64,000 nt of DNA, from the NCBI GenBank assembly GCA_028278245.1, contig JANQEQ010000148.1, forward strand, positions 124,001 through 188,000. The letters are read 5' to 3'. Origin of the DNA: Phycisphaerales bacterium. Its GTDB lineage: Bacteria > Planctomycetota > Phycisphaerae > Phycisphaerales > SM1A02. The notes beneath the pieces were generated by a model, which worked only from the letters and a program-made list of their open reading frames with translations, ran no database searches and had not been told where the DNA came from. Shown one piece after another: positions 24,863-33,382 of the stretch. A program made the position numbers and the translations under genes. The first letter of the stretch is position 1, and each line of letters opens with the position of its first letter.

Positions 24863-25615
24863 ATGAGCAGTACAACTTCAGAAAAACCCGTCGCCATCGT
24901 CACCGGTGGTAGTCGTGGTATCGGCCTGGAAATCGCACGCGAGCTGGTTCAAACCCTCGGCATGAGGGTTGTCGTGGTAGATATCGTTGAAAGCCAGATC
25001 AATGAACTGGCGGATAGCTTCGGCCCGGGAGCAGAGAATATCGACGGCCGCGTGATGGACGTTACGGACAGTGAAGGCCTTACGAAGCTTGTCGACGATG
25101 TGGCTGAGCAATACGGGCGCCTTGATGTCATGGTCAACAATGCCGGGATTACGCGTGATGGTCTGTTGCTTCGGATGAGTGATGAAGACTGGCAGACGGT
25201 GATCAATGTGAATCTCTCCAGCGCTTTTTACGGAACACGGGCTGCTGCCAAGCACATGGTTCGCCAGCGAGGCGGATCGATCATCAATATCTCCAGCTTC
25301 GCCGGTGTTGAAGGCAACCGTGGCCAGGCGAATTACTCATCCTCGAAAGCCGGACTGATTGGTCTGACAAAAACCACGGCCAAGGAGCTATCCAGCAAAA
25401 ATGTTCGCTGCAATGCCATTGCTCCCGGATTTATCCAGACCGACATGACCGACGCCCTTCCCCAGAAAGCCAAGGACATGGCGTTGGAGTTCATCCCGCT
25501 CAAACGAATGGGACAGGCGCAGGACATCGCCTATGCAGTGGCATTCCTGGCCTCGGATCGTGCCGCCTACATGACTGGGCAGGTTCTTTGCGTGGATGGT
25601 GGTATGCACATGTAA
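24863..25615 (+). CDS. fabG: 3-oxoacyl-ACP reductase
   Basis: NADPH-dependent reductase of the fatty acid elongation cycle, a short-chain dehydrogenase of 250 residues. It shows the cofactor loop TGGSRGIGLEIA, NNAGITRDGLLLRMSDEDW, catalytic Ser in INISSFAG and the YxxxK motif as NYSSSKAGLIGLTK. The end VDGGMHM is typical of FabG. The NAGITRDxLLxRM stretch separates FabG from other SDRs. It has its own promoter, and acpP and fabF follow. Confidence 0.95.
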   Translation: MSSTTSEKPVAIVTGGSRGIGLEIARELVQTLGMRVVVVDIVESQINELADSFGPGAENIDGRVMDVTDSEGLTKLVDDVAEQYGRLDVMVNNAGITRDGLLLRMSDEDWQTVINVNLSSAFYGTRAAAKHMVRQRGGSIINISSFAGVEGNRGQANYSSSKAGLIGLTKTTAKELSSKNVRCNAIAPGFIQTDMTDALPQKAKDMALEFIPLKRMGQAQDIAYAVAFLASDRAAYMTGQVLCVDGGMHM

Positions 25616-25682
25616 AAGCATAGAATTTATGGTGAATTTACCCCGGGAAGGCCGAATCTTGCCCGGTTTATTCCCGGTTCGA

Positions 25683-25710
25683 TTGCAACGCTTCCGGGAG
25701 ACATTATAGT
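25683..25710 (+). promoter_or_regulatory. Candidate promoter of acpP
   Basis: TTGCAA (25683-25688), 16-base spacer, TATAGT (25705-25710). A perfect 8-bp hairpin (GTCTCAGG 25720-25727, CCTGAGAC 25732-25739) lies at the expected 5' end of the transcript and may stabilise the abundant acpP message. Confidence 0.55.
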
Positions 25711-25767
25711 GTTGAACCGGTCTCAGGTATCCCTGAGACGGACCTGTTAGAATCCAGGAGAACAACT

Positions 25768-26016
25768 GTGACAGAAGCCGAGATCGAAGCCAAAGTAATT
25801 GATATCGTGGCTGAGCAAATGGGGGTGGATAAAACCGACATCAGTCGCGAAACAAATTTCATTAACGACCTCAACGCTGACAGCCTCGATACGGTCGAAC
25901 TGGTCATGGAGATTGAGGATGAATTTGAAACCTCAATCCCCGATGAAGAGGCGGAAAAGATCCAGACGGTCGGGCAAGCCATCGAGTTTATCGAAAAGGC
26001 TCAGGCCGGCGCTTGA
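25768..26016 (+). CDS. acpP: Acyl carrier protein
   Basis: The 82-residue acidic helical protein carries growing acyl chains on 4'-phosphopantetheine. The attachment serine is Ser39 in [18 protein letters not shown]. The GTG start at 25768 has AGGAG 7 bases upstream. It stands between fabG and fabF as in most bacteria. The level must be high, which fits its own promoter and leader hairpin. Confidence 0.97.
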   Translation: MTEAEIEAKVIDIVAEQMGVDKTDISRETNFINDLNADSLDTVELVMEIEDEFETSIPDEEAEKIQTVGQAIEFIEKAQAGA

Positions 26017-26109
26017 TTGGCTGTACTAGGCACGTTCTGAGCTTGTTGGGTTGATGGGATGATCTTCACGTCAACTCCGCCATCGTTTCCCTGTTGAGTA
26101 CTCCAGAGT

Positions 26110-27372
26110 ATGAGCGCGAATCCGAATCGGCGTGTAGTGATTACCGGCATGGGTGCCGTAACGAATATCGGCATGAATGTGCCTGCGTTCTGGGATGCGC
26201 TAATCCAGGGGAAAAGCGGCATAAGCCGCATCACGTCCTTTGAACAGGACGATCAATGGACCGTCAACATCGCTGGCGAAGTCCATAATTTCAAGCCCGC
26301 AGAAACACTTGACCACCGCGAAATGAAACGCATGGATCGGGTCTGCGCATTTGGAATGTGCGCAGCAGAAGAAGCGGCAATCGACTGCGGTATGGACTTC
26401 TCTCAGGGCGATCCGTATCGACGTGGTGTGGTCATCGGTTCGGGTATCGGCGGGATCATGACCATCGAATCCGGGCACGAAAAACTGATTAAGCACGGCC
26501 CGCGGAAGATCAGCCCGTTTACGGTGCCCAAGTTGATGGTCAATGCCTGTGCCGGCAATGTCTCGATCCGTCACAATCTGCGGGGGGTGAATTCCGTTAC
26601 CTCCACCGCCTGCGCGACGGGAGCGCATGCCATCGGCACGGGCTATGAATTGATCGCGGTGGGGGCGGCAGATCTTGTCTTTGCCGGCGGTTCAGAAGCT
26701 TCGGTTTCACCGCTTTGTTTAGCCGCCTTTGCCGCCATGAAAGCGCTATCCGTGAGGAACGATGATCCGATTCTGGCGTCCCGGCCGTTCGATCGTGACC
26801 GCGATGGCTTTGTGCTCGGTGAAGGTGCGGGTGTGGTCGTGCTGGAAGATCTCGAATCAGCCAGGAAGCGCGGCGCGAAGATCTATGCCGAAGTCCTCAG
26901 CTTCGCTTCTTCCGGTGATGCGTACCACATCGCAGCGCCGGAACCGGACGGCACCGGCGCTCAAGCAGCCATGAGATCAGGTGTATCCTCCGCAAACCTG
27001 CAGCCAACTGATATCGACCTGATCAATGCTCATGGCACGTCAACTCCGTTGGGTGATACGGCTGAAGTCAACGCGATAAGAAATTATTTTGGCGACCACA
27101 CTCCGGCGCTTTCCATTACATCATCCAAATCGATGACCGGCCACACACTCGGTGCTGCGGGCGGCATTGAATCGGTTGCCACGGTGCTTTCGATCTATCA
27201 TCAGCAGGCCACGCCGACGATTAACTGTGTGAATCCTGATGAGGGTTGGGAAGATCTTGATTTCGTTCCTGAGAAAGCGAAATCGCGCGAAATCCGTTAC
27301 GCGCTGAACAACAGCTTCGGCTTCGGCGGCCACAACGCCTGCCTCGTCTTCGGTAGATACGACGGGGATTGA
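26110..27372 (+). CDS. fabF: 3-oxoacyl-ACP synthase II
   Basis: KAS II condenses malonyl-ACP with acyl-ACP in chain elongation. The 420-residue protein shows the N-terminal RRVVITGMGAVTNIG, the nucleophile Cys in TSTACATGAHAIG, the two catalytic His in NAHGTSTPLGD and MTGHTLGAAGG, and NNSFGFGGHNA near the end. It is the last gene of the fatty acid cluster and is followed by a repeat-rich intergenic region. Confidence 0.95.
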   Translation: MSANPNRRVVITGMGAVTNIGMNVPAFWDALIQGKSGISRITSFEQDDQWTVNIAGEVHNFKPAETLDHREMKRMDRVCAFGMCAAEEAAIDCGMDFSQGDPYRRGVVIGSGIGGIMTIESGHEKLIKHGPRKISPFTVPKLMVNACAGNVSIRHNLRGVNSVTSTACATGAHAIGTGYELIAVGAADLVFAGGSEASVSPLCLAAFAAMKALSVRNDDPILASRPFDRDRDGFVLGEGAGVVVLEDLESARKRGAKIYAEVLSFASSGDAYHIAAPEPDGTGAQAAMRSGVSSANLQPTDIDLINAHGTSTPLGDTAEVNAIRNYFGDHTPALSITSSKSMTGHTLGAAGGIESVATVLSIYHQQATPTINCVNPDEGWEDLDFVPEKAKSREIRYALNNSFGFGGHNACLVFGRYDGD

Positions 27373-27702
27373 ACGCACAAAACCTGAAGGTAGATGGTGT
27401 GGGGATGCCACATTCTGCAAACTTATAAATTTCAATAGCCGCGGGTGGAAATCCGCGGGGCACCCCACGCACATAACAAAACAAGTGATACACAGTTCAG
27501 AGCCGCGATCTGTGATCGCGGTTCAAGGGTGCCACGGGTAGGGCGAAGCCATACCCATGTCATATATATGCTTTACCGCTCCCTCACGGTCGCGGCTCGT
27601 TGAAGAGTATCGGTTTGTGGAACGAATCTGCATCCCTCATCCGGATCTTCCTCGTAGGCTCGTCAGATCCGGCTTGGGTTGAAACTGTAAATCGTGCTGA
27701 AA
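27373..27702. repeat. Intergenic region rich in palindromes, with repeat copy 2
   Basis: Three structures stand in a row: an outer imperfect inverted repeat (TGTGGGG...GCC near 27398-27409 with GGCxCCCCAC near 27459-27468) enclosing two CCGCGG palindromes (27439-27444, 27453-27458); a hairpin CCGCGATC/GATCGCGG (27503-27510, 27514-27521); and the 33-bp repeat at 27528-27560 that matches 483-515. They may act as terminators for fabF and look like a dispersed intergenic repeat family. No gene is seen. Confidence 0.6.
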
Positions 27703-28389
27703 TCAAAACGGCATGTTGATGCCGGCGTAGACCATGATGCTGTCGAGCCCCGGATTTTCATCGTAGATGTTGGCGTTGGACACATGGTGCCAGCGCCCGC
27801 CGAACATGAGGCGATTGTTATGGCCGATGTCGTATGTGAATCCAATACCTGCCTGCGGCGTGAAGTTGAAACTCGATCCGTGATCGGGAACATCTGAGGA
27901 TGTATACAGAAGACCCGCACCGCCATCAACGTACATGGTCCAGTTGCCTTCGTTGATGAAATGCCAGCGGAACAGAAGCGCGAGATTGCCGCCCCAGGCG
28001 TCTTCGATTTCCTGGGAGAAGAAGGCGACATTGAGTTCAAGATTGACGCTCAAATCGTCAGCCATGAAATACTCAAAGCCGAGTCCCAGAACGCCCATCC
28101 CATCATTACCACCTTTGATTGCTGTCCCACCCCCGCCGTGGAGATAGAAACGTTTGGTATCCTCCGCACCGTATCGCACACGCACATCGGTGAATGTCCG
28201 CGTCGTCGGCTCCGGCTCATCATCGTCCTGGAGCATGCCGAGGTTCAAAACGCAGCCGGAGTCATCCGGAGTGAGCTTGAATTCCATCGGCGGTTGGTCG
28301 ATATCAACAGCAGCGGAATTCGTTTCATCTGCGTAGGTTGAGGAAGTCAATACCAATGCGGTCAGAAGTGGGAGAATTGTCAAACGCAC
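27703..28389 (-). CDS. PagL-like lipid A 3-O-deacylase (acyloxyacyl hydrolase family)
   Basis: A 228-residue outer membrane beta-barrel candidate with a signal peptide (MRLTILPLLTALVLTSSTYA). The last third has GGRWHHVSNANIYDENPGLD and ends in YAGINMPF, with the His-x-Ser-Asn motif that carries the PagL catalytic His and Ser, and a downstream acidic residue. The terminal Phe is typical of outer membrane barrels. PagL removes the 3-position acyl chain of lipid A and so remodels the outer membrane. Finding it here supports an LPS-bearing outer membrane. There is a mature N-terminal extension of about 60 residues. Confidence 0.75.
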   Translation of the reverse strand: MRLTILPLLTALVLTSSTYADETNSAAVDIDQPPMEFKLTPDDSGCVLNLGMLQDDDEPEPTTRTFTDVRVRYGAEDTKRFYLHGGGGTAIKGGNDGMGVLGLGFEYFMADDLSVNLELNVAFFSQEIEDAWGGNLALLFRWHFINEGNWTMYVDGGAGLLYTSSDVPDHGSSFNFTPQAGIGFTYDIGHNNRLMFGGRWHHVSNANIYDENPGLDSIMVYAGINMPF

Positions 28390-28603
28390 AGCTTATCTCC
28401 GATCATGGGAACAACTCGTTAGCGCGAGCCTGGCCAAAAAGCAACGATTCGACAACCGGTTGCGAATCACACCCGACTCTGGCTCATCCATCGACCGAAT
28501 CATAGACAGAAATTGAGAATGAGCCGATTCGCTATTCTGGTCCGATTGCTCCGGTTGAGCAAATCTGCTTACCCCAGCGGTAATGAAACGGTAAAGTATT
28601 GCC

Positions 28604-29467
28604 ATGTCCAGACAAAGAACAATCGTAAGCATAGGCCAGGCGCATCTGGCGGAGTGGCCTGACCGAACGGAGCCGGCAGGATTTGCCTTACGCGTGGCGA
28701 TGAGTGCCGTTCAACTGGGTCAAAAGGGGATTGCAATATCACGCATTGGCCAGGATGACACAGCCGAGGAACTCACTTCGCATCTCGTTGAATGCAAAGT
28801 AGATACCTCGCATTTGCAAACGGATCCTGATCTGGCTACCGGAAGACTAATCATTCAGACAGTGGGGGGGCAGACGAAGAAAACGGAGATTTCGCCCGCT
28901 GCTCATGACAATCTGCAATGGGATTATGACCTGGATGATGTTGCACAAGTTGCAGATGCCGTTGTGTTTGGAGCAAAGACTCTATTGGCGGGACAGGCGT
29001 GGACCGTCGTCCATCGCTTTGTCACGGCCGCCCAGACCGCTCTGCGTATGGTGGATCTAACGGAAGTACCGGCAGAGCAACTGGATCGATCAAATGTCAC
29101 CACAGCGCTTGAATTGAGCGAGGTCGCTTTTGTGAACGACGCGATGTTGGGTATGCTCAATCCAGGCATCACGATTGACAGTGTGGAGTCATGGTCGGCT
29201 GCGGCGCAGAACACGCTCAAACACAACGAGTTGTTACTCATCGCCGGCTTGGGTGATGCGGATCAACTGCAGATTCAGTCAGCAGATGAATTTCACACTG
29301 CGCCCGGTGGATCGGAATCTGAACTTGAAGATGAACACGAGATGCTTGTGACGAGTTTGGTCTACGGGATTTTGCAGGGCTGGACAGCAGAAAAACTGAT
29401 CGAGTTTTCCCGTCATGCTGTGGCGCATCAATCACGTCAACCTGGCGCATCGATCCCAGTGGAATGA
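28604..29467 (+). CDS. PfkB/ribokinase-like protein lacking the catalytic GAGD motif
   Basis: A 287-residue protein whose first half reads like a PfkB sugar kinase: AGFALRVAMSAVQLGQKGIAI, ISRIGQDDTAEELTSHLVE, ATGRLIIQTVGGQ, and VVFGAKTLLAGQ. In the C-terminal half the usual DTxGAGD motif with the catalytic Asp is absent; the matching place reads TAPGGSESELEDEHEMLVTS. It therefore should not phosphorylate sugars in the usual way. It may be a sensor or structural paralogue, or be decaying. It stands alone; a terminator structure for the opposite strand follows its stop. Confidence 0.7.
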   Translation: MSRQRTIVSIGQAHLAEWPDRTEPAGFALRVAMSAVQLGQKGIAISRIGQDDTAEELTSHLVECKVDTSHLQTDPDLATGRLIIQTVGGQTKKTEISPAAHDNLQWDYDLDDVAQVADAVVFGAKTLLAGQAWTVVHRFVTAAQTALRMVDLTEVPAEQLDRSNVTTALELSEVAFVNDAMLGMLNPGITIDSVESWSAAAQNTLKHNELLLIAGLGDADQLQIQSADEFHTAPGGSESELEDEHEMLVTSLVYGILQGWTAEKLIEFSRHAVAHQSRQPGASIPVE

Positions 29468-29477
29468 ATGTAGAAAG

Positions 29478-29519
29478 AAAAAACCGCCATCCGGGTGCTC
29501 CGACAGGACCGGATAGCGG
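29478..29519 (-). terminator. Intrinsic terminator on the minus strand without an upstream gene
   Basis: Arms CCGCCATCCGG (29484-29494) and CCGGATAGCGG (29509-29519) pair with one mismatch; on the minus strand the stem runs into six T (A-run 29478-29483). On the plus strand no T-run follows. No coding gene on the minus strand reads into it from the right. Confidence 0.6.
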
Positions 29520-30350
29520 CACGCCACGAACTGAAGACTGTCAAGGTCTTCCGGTTCAGACTGCCTCACAGTATCCGCATGGAATGGCTCTGGTCAATGC
29601 CTGTTTTTCAAGGATTCAATAAAATCGTAAATCATTGAAATGTAAACAGTTATATCGCAGTCGAGTTATGTTTGCGATCAAGTTGGCCATGTTCAGACAC
29701 AATTACAATCTGGATTGCATTGAGCAAGTACATTTCAGCAGATTTCCTGGAGATTACCCATTGATTGTGCTCGTTATCTGAGAAATTACTCCGGGAATTA
29801 TGCAAACATTTAGAACTCTGAAAATGAACATGAGGATGTGGTGGATAATGTAACGCCCTCAATGTATTCATGTAATTCAATTAGATCTATTCAGACATAT
29901 TTGACCGTTCTATGTCATGGCAAATCCTGATACAGAATTCTTGTTTGCAGGGGGTTAAATTCATACTTAGGCTCTTCCCACCAAGCCATCATGTGGTACG
30001 CTGGTCATCGAGCTGAGTTGTAGATCTCAGTCATTGATCGTTTCTTCGCGATGGTCACGAAATGATGTATCTGTGTTGTGGATCACGTATGATCCTGGTC
30101 AGCACATGATCACTTCAAATCGCATGAGCGAGGAACGTGATCTCCTTCCGGGTGAAACTCAATTGTGGGTGGATGGATATTCCGGGAGTGTGTGCCATGG
30201 TTGCACAATTGCTGATTATGCGCAAGACCCTTGTGCTGGCGTCTTCCGATCGGGAGGAAGAGGAGTTGAAGGGTTGAGGGGGAACATCACGCTTCGCTGT
30301 CAGTGAACAAGCGTGATTATCAAGCTGCCAGGGATGAGGCGGTTATCAGT
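29520..30350. other. Gene-poor AT-rich region, possible small RNA locus
   Basis: About 830 bases without a convincing coding gene. Two short open frames (29650-29880 minus, 30034-30306 plus) have no ribosome site, no conserved motif and TTG-type or weak starts. A small inverted repeat TCACGCTT/AAGCGTGA (30287-30294, 30309-30316) and the hairpin GAAGAC/GTCTTC near 29533-29552 are visible. Terminators pointing outwards stand at both ends, so the region may produce two divergent non-coding transcripts. Confidence 0.35.
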
Positions 30351-30390
30351 CGGCCGGGTTTTCTGGAGGAGAAACCCGGCCGTCTCTTAT
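30351..30390 (+). terminator. Strong intrinsic terminator, plus strand
   Basis: A perfect 11-bp stem CGGCCGGGTTT (30351-30361) with AAACCCGGCCG (30372-30382), 10-base loop, then TCTCTTATTATTT. It has no coding gene upstream for 880 bases. It also lies just past the stop of the convergent phosphorylase gene, which it may insulate. Confidence 0.8.
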
Positions 30391-30436
30391 TATTTACTCG
30401 CTCGTTTCGGTTGCTCTTCAGTACTTCGTCTTCGAT

Positions 30437-31105
30437 CTACAGCTGGATGAAGCGCTGTACAAGGTCAGCCACATTGTTCATTGCATCGATGCTGTTCCTT
30501 TGCCAGCGTCGCAGTGAAAACAGCCAGTGGGGTTGCCTGATCAGAGTGCGTAGAACACGCGTCAGTCGGATATTGCCCGTTTTGGATATCCAGCGTCCGA
30601 TGTTCGAGGGTAACTCTTCGTTGCAGCCATCACTGACGCCGCGCACGATTGACCAGGTGCAGTTTGTTTGTGAGATGGCACGCGCAAATGCAATTGATTC
30701 CTGATCGACAAGCACTGCACCTGTCTGTTCTGCCAGCGCTTGTTTTTCCTGAACAGTGGTAACGGGATGTTGGGTTGAAGTGATTCGTATTGTTTGTTGT
30801 GTTTTGTTTTTCCCTTCATGCAGCGGAATTGGTCGGAATGACTCATCTGAGGCGGGATCAAATACTTCATCAATGATGTGTGCTGAACCAACCGCGATTT
30901 CCGGCACAAGCGCGCCGGCCAGACCGACAAGAATGATGTGATTGTCATCCGGAAGATTGCGACAGAACCGAACGATATTCTTCGCGCCGGGACCACAACA
31001 AAAAATATACGTTGAATCTTTTCCCCATGCGCGCATCAATTGTGCGCGCTCAAATGCAAGCGGACAGACCACTGTCATGGAGGATGAAAATGAAGCCGTT
31101 TCCAT
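30437..31105 (-). CDS. Nucleoside phosphorylase/nucleosidase-family protein
   Basis: A 222-residue member of the PNP/MTAN superfamily: VCPLAFERAQLM at the start, the phosphate/ribose region CCGPGAKNIVRFCR, ILVGLAGALVPEIAVGSAHIID, GAVLVDQESIAFARA (VDMES in classical members, the Glu kept) and VRGVSDGCNEELP. It resembles hopanoid-linked phosphorylases (HpnG) and futalosine hydrolases; neither pathway is present nearby, so the substrate is open. I prefer the ATG at 31105, with AGGA 6 bases upstream, to 31111. Confidence 0.75.
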   Translation of the reverse strand: METASFSSSMTVVCPLAFERAQLMRAWGKDSTYIFCCGPGAKNIVRFCRNLPDDNHIILVGLAGALVPEIAVGSAHIIDEVFDPASDESFRPIPLHEGKNKTQQTIRITSTQHPVTTVQEKQALAEQTGAVLVDQESIAFARAISQTNCTWSIVRGVSDGCNEELPSNIGRWISKTGNIRLTRVLRTLIRQPHWLFSLRRWQRNSIDAMNNVADLVQRFIQL

Positions 31106-31185
31106 GAACATTCCTGCTCAAGAGTATGAACGCACTCACCGGATGATGCAAAAACAACCAGTGTGTTTGAGTTGGATTAGATTAT

Positions 31186-31572
31186 TCAGTGATCAAGATC
31201 AGGCGGAACGAGCATGATCTGATCGGGTACGCTGAAGTCAGCAACCGGCAGTTGCAGATCCTCAAACCATTCCGCCACCTGATCTTCAGAGAGCAGGACT
31301 CCCAATTCCTCTCCGTTTGCAGTGTTGTATACGCTGTATCGAGGGCCGTCGGATGTGCCGTAAATCTCAACGCGGTATTGATCAGTCTCCAATGTACCAA
31401 AGGAGAATAAGCCTGCATGGGGATCACTCTGGGTCGTTTTCTGGTCTTCCTCGGATGTGGGGAGGTCAGCAGGGCTTTCCGTAGGTGAGAAAATGCTGGC
31501 CATAACGAGGAATGCGCCCAACAGGGCAGCAGCAGCGATCAATCGTTCAACAGCAGGTACAGGACGGTTCAT
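31186..31572 (-). CDS. Hypothetical small membrane-anchored protein
   Basis: About 128 residues. One hydrophobic helix near the start (LIAAAALLGAFLVMASIF) is followed by an acidic, probably extracytoplasmic part with a small beta-rich domain (FGTLETDQYRVEIYGTSDGPRYSVYN). No family is recognised. ATG at 31572 (MNRPVPAV) is preferred to a start 10 codons earlier. It is close to, and divergent from, the tRNA-Glu gene. Confidence 0.6.
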   Translation of the reverse strand: MNRPVPAVERLIAAAALLGAFLVMASIFSPTESPADLPTSEEDQKTTQSDPHAGLFSFGTLETDQYRVEIYGTSDGPRYSVYNTANGEELGVLLSEDQVAEWFEDLQLPVADFSVPDQIMLVPPDLDH

Positions 31573-31626
31573 GTTCGCTTTATCGGCGGAACAAATTCGC
31601 AAGGTCAGTGAATCCTGGAAAACGGC

Positions 31627-31654
31627 TTGCCTGATGCGTGGTCTTGGATACTAT
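31627..31654 (+). promoter_or_regulatory. Promoter of tRNA-Glu
   Basis: TTGCCT (31627-31632), 16-base spacer, TACTAT (31649-31654). The start of transcription would fall near 31661, nine bases before the mature tRNA. Confidence 0.6.
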
Positions 31655-31669
31655 GGGTCGTCTGGAGCC

Positions 31670-31744
31670 GACCCCATCGTCTAGTCAGGTCCAGGACATC
31701 AGGTTTTCATCCTGAAAACAGGGGTTCGAATCCCCTTGGGGTCG
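31670..31744 (+). tRNA. tRNA-Glu (anticodon TTC)
   Basis: The 7-bp acceptor stem GACCCCA/TGGGGTC is perfect, with discriminator G at 31744. The anticodon arm TCAGG/CCTGA encloses TTTTCAT, giving TTC at 31706-31708. The T arm GGGG-TTCGAAT-CCCC is canonical. CCA is not encoded. Remains of a serine recombinase lie 130 bases downstream, so this tRNA may have served as an integration site. Confidence 0.97.
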
Positions 31745-31805
31745 CTTTGTTAGGATATTGATACGCTGCATAACGACCACCTACTCGACCATCCATTGCG
31801 GGTGG

Positions 31806-31822
31806 TCGGTTCGCGTTAGGGG
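31806..31822 (+). repeat. 17-bp repeat shared with 47660-47676
   Basis: TCGGTTCGCGTTAGGGG occurs here and, identically, at 47660-47676; both are followed within two bases by TGATC. Upstream here is an inverted pair GACCACC (31775-31781) and GGTGGTC (31801-31807). GTTAGGG resembles the R' core of integron attC sites. Confidence 0.6.
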
Positions 31823-31873
31823 GTTGATCGGACGGTACGTAGAGATCCGGAAACTGGGGAGGCGGGGGAGCTG

Positions 31874-32632
31874 TCAGATCTTGGCTGGCCGTCCCAACTT
31901 CACCTCAGGTAGATCTACGGTGATCTGCTCAGTCATCGCTGATTTTTTGAATCCCACTGCTATGGTCGGCAACACGTGCAGTGAGATCTTTGCTTCAAGC
32001 TCGTCTCGATCGATGAGGATTTCATCAACACAACGCCGTATCGTCGCCTGACGTTCATCCAGCGGTCCTTTGCACAAAGAGAGTTCTAACGAATTTATAA
32101 ATTCTACTGTCTCTGAAACAAGTTCAGTTAATTCAATTTCTGATATTGCTTGATACTCAAGAGATTCGATCGTAGCTTCGATCTGTTCACGATCTTTGGT
32201 CAGTTCCTTGAGTCGTTGATCAACGAGTTTCCGATTTGTGTCTGTGATGTTGTCAAGCAAATTGCGTGTCGTTTTATCAACTCGCTTGATGCGCGATAGC
32301 AGTCGCTTCTTCTGCTTTGCCATCTCATCACAATCTTCGTTGATCTGTAAACCAGCAATGTCAGCAATTCGATCTTGAGCATTATCACATGTGAAGCGCT
32401 GGTAGTAATCCACCAAAGTTTTAATCACCACTGATTCCAATGCTCTCTTGGGAAATGCACCAATCGTGCAGGTACTTCGTCCGTGTCGGATGTAACCACC
32501 GCAAGCATAGTGAAGTGTTGGCTGGCGTTTTCCATTCTCATCCAATGCACCGTTGTATCGAGTGTATCCTTCATACCTACTCCCACATCGTGAGCATGTA
32601 CAAAGACCTGAAAGCAGTAACTTTGCCTTTGG
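31874..32632 (-). pseudogene. Large serine recombinase, C-terminal remnant
   Basis: The frame is open from just after a TGA at 32633-32635 and reads LLLSGLCTCSRCGSRYEGY, the zinc-ribbon of large serine recombinases, followed by YACGGYIRHGRSTC, GAFPKRALE and a long coiled coil. The catalytic resolvase domain and most of the recombinase domain are missing; upstream of the stop there is no continuation but a dispersed repeat (32656 onwards). A TTG at 32545 could start a shorter product. The gene is thus a relic of an element that probably entered at tRNA-Glu. Confidence 0.8.
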
Positions 32633-32655
32633 TCACGTCCTATCCCAAAATACAT

Positions 32656-32743
32656 CCGTTCTCTAACTCATTGCCTAATAGAAAGATCCACACACTTAGG
32701 ATCGGTTGATTTCAGCCTTTCATCACGAGTATTGGAACGGATA
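32656..32743 (+). repeat. Dispersed direct repeat, copy A
   Basis: About 88 bp. It begins CCGTTCTCTAACTC, continues with a GCCTAAT...GATCCACAC block, contains GGATCGGTT (32699-32707) and ends TTGGAACGGAT (32733-32743). Copy C at 47577-47660 matches at both ends and partly between; copies B (34425) and D (62220) match in the first 40-45 bases. All four have the same orientation. It separates the recombinase relic from the truncated transposase. Confidence 0.6.
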
Positions 32744-32753
32744 AACTGGGATC

Positions 32754-33089
32754 ATGCACGCAAATTTATGGCAGATGTTGTTGTTTGCGATCGCTGGCTG
32801 GATCAACGAACATCAACAGGTCAAGCTTGAGTTCGCTCTGGAGCAACTCCGAGTGTACACAGAACTGACCAATGGAAAGCGTCTATGGTTGAATGACAAT
32901 CAGCGATGTCGTCTGGCAGCAAAGGGCAAGAAGTTAGGATTCTCAAGTCTTCGTGAGTTGGTGACGAGTGTCACACCGGAGACGATCATGCGTTGGCATC
33001 GTGAAGCCCCGTATCGAGAGAGACAGCCGTCTTATTACACTGCTCAAATCTTGGATTGCCTTCTTCCGTCGCGGCTTACATTCGTTTGA
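32754..33089 (+). pseudogene. Truncated integrase-core (rve-type) transposase, N-terminal part
   Basis: The first 80 residues read like the helix-turn-helix start of a common transposase group: LFAIAGWINEHQQVKLEFAL, LWLNDNQRCRLAAKGKKLG, then VTPETIMRWHREA. In complete proteins an rve catalytic domain with the DDE residues follows; here the frame turns to unrelated sequence after about residue 85 and stops at 33089. The gene is a fragment of an insertion sequence. The 290 bases after it hold no gene that I can support. Confidence 0.7.
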
Positions 33090-33382
33090 CGATACTCAAC
33101 TGCTGATAACTGCCATGATGGTCAGCGCGGCCACGACGGCACCAGCGATCAACATGGGAACATTGAAGGTCGCGCCCGTGACCGTCGCTGAGGCGCAGTC
33201 GTGCAGATGCGCGCGGCTTCTATTCCGAGTGACTGGGCAGAACCACAGTTGGGGTAACACAGTGTCATGACGGGATTACTCCTGGGTAAATGACAATTGA
33301 CTGTCTTTAGTGTGCAATTCGGTTCACAGGTGTCAAAGACTTGCCCTAGAATCCCATTCGACGTCGTAAACTGGAGCATTGC

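Noticed and set aside
29650-29880. 76-codon open frame on the minus strand in the gene-poor region
   Set aside because: No ribosome site, no signal, unusual His/Ser-rich composition; better explained as chance in AT-rich DNA.
30034-30306. 90-codon open frame on the plus strand
   Set aside because: TTG start without a ribosome site and no recognisable motif. It could still be the coding part of the transcript that ends at 30351-30390, so rejection is not final.
33094-33240. Minus-strand frame reading like the end of a membrane protein (AGAVVAALTIMAVISS)
   Set aside because: Only about 30 residues look coherent and no start or family can be supported; may be a relic but is not called.
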